Source of the DNA: CAIYZT01 sp052387855
Lineage (GTDB): Bacteria > Pseudomonadota > Alphaproteobacteria > Rhodobacterales > Rhodobacteraceae
Length of the DNA: 64,000 nt
Direction of reading: 5' to 3'
Assembly: GCA_052387855.1 (NCBI GenBank)
Contig: JBQTIT010000018.1
Location: forward strand, 1 to 64,000
In this document: one piece after another, positions 58,715-64,000 of the stretch
How positions within the stretch are numbered: position 1 is the stretch's first letter
Layout of the letters: the number at the start of each line of letters is the position of its first letter
The notes under the pieces: model-generated
Seen by the model: only the letters and a program-made list of their open reading frames with translations
Told to the model about the DNA's origin: nothing
Database searches by the model: none
Position numbers and translations under genes: made by a program

Positions 58715-59806
58715 CTACCCCCGGTCGAACACCACCGCCGTCCCCAGCCCCCCGGCCGCCGAGATCGCCGCCAGTCCGGGCCCCTGCGCCAGATCGTGAA
58801 ACAGGCGCACCGCCAGCACCGCCCCCGAAGCCCCGATCGGATGCCCCCGCGCCAGTGCCCCGCCGCCGCCGTTGACCCTGGCCGGATCAAGGCCCAGCGC
58901 GCCCGCGCAGGCGATGGCCTGCACGGCATAGGCCTCCATCAGCTCCACCCGCGCCAGATCGCCGGCCGCCATCCCGGCCCGGCGCAACGCCGCCTCCATC
59001 GCCGGGATCGCCCCCAGCGCCGGCTCCAGCGGCCCGGCCCCCAGCGTGACGCCGCTGACAAGCCGCAGCCCGCGCCCGGCAGCCACCTCTGGCGCGACGA
59101 TCAGCACAAAGGCGGCGGCATCGGCGGCAACCGCGGTGTTGGCGGCGGTGATGCTGCCCGCCAGCACCGGCGCCCGCCGCGCCAGAGCGGGGGTCAGGTG
59201 GCGGGCAAAGGCATCGCGGTGCTGGCCCAGGATCGGCACGATCTCGGATTGCAGGCGCGGCGCCGCTGCCATGGCGCGGGCATGGCTTGCAATCGCATAA
59301 GCATCCTGCTCCTGCCGGCTGATCCCCAGCCGCTCCGCCAGCGCCGCCGCCGCCACGCTGACCTCTGCCTCCCGCTCGGGCCAGGGGGTAAAGGGCGGCT
59401 GGTCATAGGCCACCGGCGCGCCGCCGCCCGGGTCGGTCGCCAGACGCAGCGGGCGGCGCGAACAGCTTTCGACCCCTCCCGCGATCACGACGCGCGCGGC
59501 GCCGCTTTCCACCAGCGCCCGCGCGAGCAGCAATGCATCCAGCCCCCCCGCGCATTGCCGGTCGGTCGAAAGCCCGGCCACCCGCTCGGGCAGGCCGGCC
59601 ATCAGCGCCACCCGACGCGCCGGGTTGCCCCCCGCGCCCAGCGCGTTCGAGCAGACGATCTCGTCCACATCCCCCGGCGCAAGGCCCGCATCGGCCAGAA
59701 GCGCCGCGATCACCGGCGCGGCCAAGGCCTCGATGGTCAGCCCGGCAAGGGCCCCGCCGCGCGGAACCACCGCGCTGCGCCGCGCCGCGATCATGCGCGC
59801 GCTCAT
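58715..59806 (-). CDS. Thiolase-family protein lacking the second catalytic cysteine
   Basis: 363 aa, about 30 shorter than typical acetyl-CoA acetyltransferases. The nucleophilic Cys region reads STDRQCAGGLDALLLA (Cys kept) and the His motif is GHPIGASGA. The C-terminal motif that normally holds the acid/base Cys (CxGGGxG) reads AISAAGGLGTAVVFD, so that Cys is absent and the equivalent position is Ser. Oxyanion-hole residues (NGGGGALARGHP) are kept. It may condense or transfer acyl groups rather than thiolyse. Start ATG 59806 overlaps the upstream ligase stop. Confidence 0.85.
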   Translation of the reverse strand: MSARMIAARRSAVVPRGGALAGLTIEALAAPVIAALLADAGLAPGDVDEIVCSNALGAGGNPARRVALMAGLPERVAGLSTDRQCAGGLDALLLARALVESGAARVVIAGGVESCSRRPLRLATDPGGGAPVAYDQPPFTPWPEREAEVSVAAAALAERLGISRQEQDAYAIASHARAMAAAPRLQSEIVPILGQHRDAFARHLTPALARRAPVLAGSITAANTAVAADAAAFVLIVAPEVAAGRGLRLVSGVTLGAGPLEPALGAIPAMEAALRRAGMAAGDLARVELMEAYAVQAIACAGALGLDPARVNGGGGALARGHPIGASGAVLAVRLFHDLAQGPGLAAISAAGGLGTAVVFDRG

Positions 59807-60975
59807 CCCGGCACCTCGCGCGCCAGCGCCGCAAGGTCGGTCTTTCCTGAGCCGAGCATCGGCCAGTCCTGCCGCCAGATCAACGCCCTGGGCGTCTTGA
59901 GCGGACCGAGCTCGCGCCGCAGCGCGGCCATGACAGCCGCCTCCTGCGCCGCATCGCCCTGCACAAAGGCCACCAGATGCACCCCCCGCCTTGCGTCGGG
60001 CCTGGGCAGCACGGCGGCCCGGCGCACCCCGGGCAGACCCAGCAGAAAGGTCTCGATCGCCTCGGGAAAGACGTTCTGGTCGGCCACGGTCACCATCCGC
60101 CCCTCGCGCCCCATCAGCCGCAACCGCCCCCCCGGCTCCAGCGCGCCGATCTCGCCGACCGAAAGCCAGCCCTCGTGCCAGCGCGCCGGCCCCGGGTCTC
60201 CGGCGCCATAGCCGATGAACAGATAGGGCGAGCGCACCCAGACCGTGCCCGCCGCGCCCCGCACCTCGATCTCGACGCCCGGATAGGCCGGGCCGACGGT
60301 GCCGGGCGGGTCCCCGGGTCCGGCAAGCGTGACGAACGAGGTTTCGGCCGCCCCGTAGAACTCGCGCAGCACGGCGTTCGGGGCCAGATCGCCCAGAGCG
60401 GCCCGCAACCCCTCGTCCAGTTTCGCGCCGCCGCACAGCACCAGCCGCGTCCCCGTCAGGACCGGCCCCGGCGCCTCGACCAAAAGCCGCAATTGCGCCG
60501 GGCTGGCATAGATCACCCCGGCCCCCGCCAGCGCCGCGCGCTGCCGGTCCGCCCGCATCCCGCCCAGCGCCATGAGGCCGGCCCCCAGATGCAGCGCCTC
60601 CACCGCCCCGTACAGGGCCAGCGACTGCTCCATCCCGCCCAGAACTGCCACCGAAACCCCCGGCCCGATGCCGAAAAGCCCCGCGTTCACCTCAAAGCTG
60701 CGGATCCACGAGGCCATGGCGCGCCGGATGTGCCGTGGCTGCCCGGTCGACCCCGAGGTCAGCGTCTCGAATTCCCCCGCGCCGGCCACCAGCGCCCCCG
60801 CCCCGCCCAGACGGAACGGCCTGCCCGGCGCGGCCAGAGCCTCCAGCAGCGCCCCGGCCTCGCCGCAGACCAGCCGCCCGGTCGGCGCGATGCGAAAGAC
60901 TTCCTGCTTCTTCTCTGTCCAAATATCCCCGCCGGAGGCGCAGGCCGGCCCCGGGGCGAGCCCGCCGGTCCTCAT
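59803..60975 (-). CDS. Short AMP-dependent acyl-CoA ligase
   Basis: 390 aa, shorter than the usual 500-550. The adenylate-forming motifs are TLTSGSTGQPRHIRRAM (P-loop), YGAAETSFVTLAG, GWLSVGEIGAL and, at the end, SGKTDLAAL with the catalytic Lys. The N-terminal substrate-binding region is reduced. ATG 60975 overlaps the aroQ stop. A conserved intergenic element is read within codons 15-24 (GGDIWTEKKQ). It is coupled to the thiolase gene, so the two probably act in one pathway. Confidence 0.82.
   Translation of the reverse strand: MRTGGLAPGPACASGGDIWTEKKQEVFRIAPTGRLVCGEAGALLEALAAPGRPFRLGGAGALVAGAGEFETLTSGSTGQPRHIRRAMASWIRSFEVNAGLFGIGPGVSVAVLGGMEQSLALYGAVEALHLGAGLMALGGMRADRQRAALAGAGVIYASPAQLRLLVEAPGPVLTGTRLVLCGGAKLDEGLRAALGDLAPNAVLREFYGAAETSFVTLAGPGDPPGTVGPAYPGVEIEVRGAAGTVWVRSPYLFIGYGAGDPGPARWHEGWLSVGEIGALEPGGRLRLMGREGRMVTVADQNVFPEAIETFLLGLPGVRRAAVLPRPDARRGVHLVAFVQGDAAQEAAVMAALRRELGPLKTPRALIWRQDWPMLGSGKTDLAALAREVPG
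60905..60934 (-). repeat. Second copy of the GATATTTGG-AGAGAAGAAG element, within the ligase 5' region
   Basis: On the minus strand GCGGGGATATTTGGACAGAG continues into AAGAAGCAGG. It matches the choW leader element at 48781-48809 in 24 of about 28 bases. Here it lies inside the annotated reading frame, codons 14-24, so either the true start is further downstream or the element was incorporated into the coding region. Confidence 0.55.
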
Positions 60976-61412
60976 GCGCCCAAAAGGCTCGACACCCGGC
61001 GCAGCGCCAGAAGATAGCCCTCGGTGCCGCAGCCGGCGATCACCCCCTCGGCCCGCGCCGAGACATAGGAATGATGCCGGAACGCCTCGCGCTTGTGGAT
61101 GTTCGAGATGTGCACCTCGATCACCGGCCCCGCATAGGCGCCCAGCGCATCAAGGATCGCCACCGAGGTGTGCGAATAGGCGCCGGGATTGATGATGATC
61201 GCGGCCTGCGTGCCGCGCGCGGCATGGATCATCTCGACCAGCTCGCCCTCGTGGTTCGACTGGCGCGCCGTCACCGTCAGCCCCAGATCCGCCGCCAGCG
61301 CATGGCAGCGCGCCTCGACATCGGCCAGCGTTTCGGCGCCATAGATGTCAGGCTCGCGCTTGCCCAGAAGGTTCAGGTTGGGGCCGTTGAGCAAGAGGAC
61401 GGATCGGGACAC
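60972..61412 (-). CDS. aroQ: 3-dehydroquinate dehydratase, type II
   Basis: 146 aa. AroQ converts 3-dehydroquinate to 3-dehydroshikimate. It begins VLLLNGPNLNLLGKREPDIYG, with the catalytic Tyr in that segment. IINPGAYSHTSVAILDAL and IEVHISNIHKREAFRHHSYVS follow. It is the first gene of aroQ-ligase-thiolase; both junctions overlap by 4 bp. Confidence 0.96.
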   Translation of the reverse strand: MSRSVLLLNGPNLNLLGKREPDIYGAETLADVEARCHALAADLGLTVTARQSNHEGELVEMIHAARGTQAAIIINPGAYSHTSVAILDALGAYAGPVIEVHISNIHKREAFRHHSYVSARAEGVIAGCGTEGYLLALRRVSSLLGA

Positions 61413-61472
61413 GGGATCAAACTTTCCTGGCGATTTCCGCCCAGCTTAGCCGCAATCCGGCCGCCCGCCAAG

Positions 61473-61505
61473 AAAAGACGCGCCCCCCGCGAAGGGGGAC
61501 GCGCC
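61473..61505 (-). terminator. Rho-independent terminator of metF
   Basis: On the minus strand GGCGCGTCCCCC and GGGGGGCGCGTC pair around TTCGC and are followed by TTTTCTTGG. It lies 48 bp past the metF stop and before aroQ. Confidence 0.8.
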
Positions 61506-61553
61506 GGAAGGGGCCGCGCGACCAGGGAAATGGCGCGCCAGGGATCAGCGCCG

Positions 61554-62420
61554 TCAGGCGACCTCTTCAAGCAAGACCTCGGGGGCCCGGCCCAGCGCGC
61601 GCAGCACCTCGCGCGTCAGCCCGGCCCGGTTCAGGGTGTAGAAATGCAGATCCTCCACCCCGCCGGCGATCAGCCGGTCGCAGAGCGCGGTGCACTGGGC
61701 CAGCGCAAGCAGCTCTTGCCGGCCGTCGCGCGTGGCGGTGGCAAAGCCTTCGTCCAGGCGCGCCGGGATCTTCGCGCCGCAGCGGGCGGCCAGGCGCCGC
61801 ACCGCCTCCCAGTTCTGCACCGGCAGGATTCCCGGGATGATCGGCGCGGTGATGCCGATCCGCGCGCAGGTGTCGCGAAAGCGAAAGAACGCCTCGGGGT
61901 CAAAGAAGAACTGGGTCACGGCGCTGGTCGCCCCCGCGTCCAGCTTGGCCTTGAGCCAGCGGGCATTCGCCATCAGGTCAGCGCCATCGGGGTGCCCCTC
62001 GGGATAGGCGCCGACGCGGATGTTGAACTGGCCCATCCTGGCCAGCGCCTCGACCATCTCGACCGAGCTGGCAAAGCCATCGGGATGGGCGGTGAAGCGC
62101 TCGGCCCCGCGCGGCGCATCCCCGCGCAACGCGACGATGTCGCGCAGGCCCTGGGCCGCATAGGCCTCGGCAATCTCCAGCGTCTCGGCGCGGCTTGCCC
62201 CGACGCAGGTCAGATGCGCCGCCACCGTCAGCCCGCTGTTCCGCCGGATCGCGGCCACGGCTTCCTGCGTCAGGTGCCGGTTCGTCCCGCCCGCCCCATA
62301 GGTGACCGAGACGAATTCCGGCCCCATCGGTGCCAGCGCCTGCACGCATTCGAACAGCCGGAACGAGGCCTCCAGATTCTGGGGCGGAAAGAACTCGAAC
62401 GAGACGCGCGGAAAGGGCAT
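61554..62420 (-). CDS. metF: Methylenetetrahydrofolate reductase
   Basis: 288 aa. MetF makes 5-methyltetrahydrofolate for homocysteine methylation. It shows VSFEFFPPQNLE, FVSVTYGAGGTNRHLTQE and ALRGDAPRGAERF, with FFFDPEAFFRF near the C-terminus. ATG 62420 is preferred to the TTG at 62426. It is divergent from a LysR gene, and the intergenic region carries a MetR box. Confidence 0.95.
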   Translation of the reverse strand: MPFPRVSFEFFPPQNLEASFRLFECVQALAPMGPEFVSVTYGAGGTNRHLTQEAVAAIRRNSGLTVAAHLTCVGASRAETLEIAEAYAAQGLRDIVALRGDAPRGAERFTAHPDGFASSVEMVEALARMGQFNIRVGAYPEGHPDGADLMANARWLKAKLDAGATSAVTQFFFDPEAFFRFRDTCARIGITAPIIPGILPVQNWEAVRRLAARCGAKIPARLDEGFATATRDGRQELLALAQCTALCDRLIAGGVEDLHFYTLNRAGLTREVLRALGRAPEVLLEEVA

Positions 62421-62464
62421 GGGCAACTCCTGTGGCTTGCCCCCTTGTCCCCGATTCGCTAACG

Positions 62465-62487
62465 TGAATCCAATTCATATTATTCAC
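62465..62487. promoter_or_regulatory. MetR-type operator between metF and metR
   Basis: TGAATCCAATTCA (62465-62477) fits the E. coli MetR consensus TGAA-N5-TTCA exactly. A second arm, ATTCAC at 62482-62487, pairs with GTGAAT at 62464-62469 as a wider dyad. It lies 45 bp upstream of metF and 22-44 bp upstream of the LysR gene's ATG. Confidence 0.8.
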
Positions 62488-62508
62488 GATCATCATGAGG
62501 TTTGTCGC

Positions 62509-63414
62509 ATGTATGTCGAGCTTCGCCACCTGCGCACCATCCGCGCCATCCATCAGGCCGGCGGGCTGGCCCGCGCCGCCGATCTGATGAACATGACCCA
62601 GTCCGCCCTGTCGCATCAGGTCGCGGGGCTTGAGGCCCAGGTCGGGATGGAGCTTTTCGTGCGCCGATCAAAGCCGATGACCCTGTCCTCGGCCGGCCTG
62701 CGCCTCTTGCGCGCGGCCGAGCGGATCCTGCCCGAGATCGCCGCGCTTGAAGAAGAGTTTCAGGCCCTGACCTCGGGCAAGACGGGGCGGCTGCACATCG
62801 CCATCCAGTGCCACGCCTGCTTTGACTGGCTCTTTCCGGTGCTGGAGCTTTTTCGCCATGCCTGGCCAGAGGTGGATGTCGACATCCGCGCGGGGCTGGC
62901 CTTTGACAGCTTTCCCGCCCTTCTGCGCGAAGAGGTCGATCTGGTGATCTCCTCCAACCCCGAACCGCTGCCCGGGCTGATCGCCAATCCGCTGTTCGAC
63001 TACCAGCCGACCTTTGTCGCCTCTGCGCAGAGCCCGCTGGCCGCCAAGGCGATGATCGAGGCCGAGGATTTCCGCGACCAGACGCTGATCACCTATCCCG
63101 TGGGCCGCGACAAGCTTGATGTCTTCACCGACCTTCTGACCCCCGCCCGGGTCGAACCGCGCGCCCAGCGTCCGGTGGAACTGACGGCGGTGATCCTGAT
63201 GCTGGTCGGCTCCAACCGCGGCGTGGCGGTGCTGCCCGACTGGGTGATCCGCGACATAAGGTCGAACGCCGACTATGTGACCCGCCCGCTGGCCCCCGGC
63301 ACCCTGACCCGCCGGCTTTACGCCTGCACCAGGGCCGAGGACGCCGCCAAGCCCTTCATGGCGCATTTCCTGCGTCTGGGGCGCAGCGAGCCGGTCAAGC
63401 TGCAACGGGGATAG
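62509..63414 (+). CDS. metR: LysR-family regulator, probable MetR
   Basis: 301 aa. HTH at residues 1-60 (YVELRHLRTIRAIHQAGGLARAADLMNMTQSALSHQVAGLEAQVG), effector domain at 90-295 (IAIQCHACFDWLFPVL...). The early residues match MetR, which senses homocysteine and activates met genes. Its position beside metF and the MetR box support this. ATG 62509 lies 22 bp from the operator, so it may also autoregulate. Confidence 0.88.
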   Translation: MYVELRHLRTIRAIHQAGGLARAADLMNMTQSALSHQVAGLEAQVGMELFVRRSKPMTLSSAGLRLLRAAERILPEIAALEEEFQALTSGKTGRLHIAIQCHACFDWLFPVLELFRHAWPEVDVDIRAGLAFDSFPALLREEVDLVISSNPEPLPGLIANPLFDYQPTFVASAQSPLAAKAMIEAEDFRDQTLITYPVGRDKLDVFTDLLTPARVEPRAQRPVELTAVILMLVGSNRGVAVLPDWVIRDIRSNADYVTRPLAPGTLTRRLYACTRAEDAAKPFMAHFLRLGRSEPVKLQRG

Positions 63415-63607
63415 GTACGCGGGGGCCCCTTGACCTGCCGCGCTTTTCGCCGCAATCCTGCCGCCATGAAGACGCCCTTCACCAAGGAACGCCGCCCCGG
63501 CCCTGCCTCTGCCCTGCGCCCGTCGCAGGGCTGACCCCGGCTTCATCCCCAAGGTCCGCCCGCATCCCGCGCCCAAGCGCCCCATGCCCCTTTGCCGGAC
63601 CTGACCC

Positions 63608-64000
63608 ATGAGCCTGATCGCCACCCGCGCCCTTTCCCTGACCATCGCGCTGCCCCTCTTTGCCGACCTCTCCTTCTCCGTCGGCCCCGGCGACCGTGTC
63701 GGCCTGGTCGCCGCCAACGGGCGCGGCAAGACCTCGCTCCTGGCGCTCCTGGCCGGCACGGCCGAGCCGACGGGGGGCGAGATCACCCGCGCCCGCGGGC
63801 TCAGATCGGCGCTGGTGGCCCAGGATGTACCCCCGGCGCTGTTGCCCCTGCCGCTCCGCGCCGCGGTGCTTGCCGCGCTGACCCCGGACCAGGCCGACAC
63901 CGAGGCCTGGCGCGCCGACATCGTGCTGGACGATCTCGCCGTGCCCGAAGAGCTGCGCGAGGTGCCGCTCGGCGCCCTGTCCGGCGGCTGGCAGCGCACC
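63608..64000 (+). CDS. ABC-F-type ATPase, partial (runs off the right edge)
   Basis: 131 codons are visible, still open at the window end. MSLIATRALSLTIALPLFADLSFSV, then Walker A (VAANGRGKTSLLALLAG) and a signature beginning LSGGWQRT, fit the first ABC domain of an ABC-F protein. Walker A has Ala-Asn-Gly-Arg-Gly-Lys, slightly unusual. No membrane part is expected. ATG 63608 begins the domain. The 193-bp gap before it holds only a 22-codon frame (63466-63534) with no support. Confidence 0.8.
   Translation, partial: MSLIATRALSLTIALPLFADLSFSVGPGDRVGLVAANGRGKTSLLALLAGTAEPTGGEITRARGLRSALVAQDVPPALLPLPLRAAVLAALTPDQADTEAWRADIVLDDLAVPEELREVPLGALSGGWQRT

Noticed and set aside
63466..63534. 22-codon ORF before the ABC-F gene
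   Set aside because: There is no ribosome-binding site and no recognisable product; its end overlaps a GC hairpin (arms GCCCTGCG and CGCAGGGC) that may be the metR terminator.

Overview
The window is 64 kb of GC-rich (roughly two-thirds G+C by eye), densely packed bacterial chromosome. Gene content and layout point to an alphaproteobacterium of the Rhodobacteraceae (Rhodobacter/Paracoccus/Rhodovulum type). Evidence for this is the propionyl-CoA carboxylase / methylmalonyl-CoA mutase locus with a ScfR-type regulator (PccR in R. sphaeroides), the choXWV-betI-betA choline cluster, BioMNY biotin transport, DUF2794 and VUT proteins, and the MetR-type site between metF and a LysR gene. I see no rRNA, tRNA, IS element, prophage, CRISPR array or replication origin. 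This looks like ordinary core chromosome, interrupted by an unusual family of intergenic repeat arrays.

Layout. 1-860: repeat array 1. 897-5358 (minus): tightly coupled gpmI-envC-ctpA-rppH operon. 5437-5965: array 2. 5971-16689: DUF2794, asparaginase, IalB-like protein, rlmN, fatty acid desaturase, YcaQ-like glycosylase, TPR protein, asd, a methyltransferase and two MFS transporters. 16874-19420: cytoplasmic hybrid histidine kinase. 19438-20066: array 3. 20082-29010: recQ, yggT, a thioesterase, a UMF1 MFS/phytase-like pair, a queuosine-precursor transporter, a short leader with an extreme ribosome-binding site, arfB, a phosphotransferase and pncB. 29185-32136: membrane hybrid kinase between pncB and pncA. 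32232-33134: trhO. 33190-33880: array 4. 33904-45124: propionate assimilation locus (scpA, DUF4174, pccA, small lipoproteins, DUF6497-like protein, pccB, two transporters, scfR/pccR). 45157-50674: choline uptake and oxidation. 50684-54539: topA and dprA. 54784-58058: gabT and bioMNY. 58118-58660: array 5. 58715-64000: thiolase/AMP-ligase/aroQ operon, metF, a divergent LysR gene, and the start of an ABC-F gene that runs off the right edge.

How the genes work together. PccA, PccB and ScpA carry propionyl-CoA towards succinyl-CoA; no methylmalonyl-CoA epimerase is visible here. TTTGCAAA sites mark the promoters of pccB and the regulator. ChoXWV imports choline, BetA oxidises it and BetI probably acts at a dyad 24 bp upstream of choX. 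PncA and PncB form the nicotinamide to nicotinate mononucleotide salvage route. BioM, BioN and BioY form one ECF biotin transporter.

Most unusual content. First, five intergenic arrays of about 215-bp units contain hairpins with compensatory base changes between copies. Second, a compact leader upstream of the ribosome-rescue gene arfB has 17 nt complementary to the 3' end of 16S rRNA, an 18-codon ORF, a downstream anti-Shine-Dalgarno-like segment and a terminator hairpin. Third, an operon pairs a short AMP-ligase with a thiolase that lacks the second catalytic cysteine.
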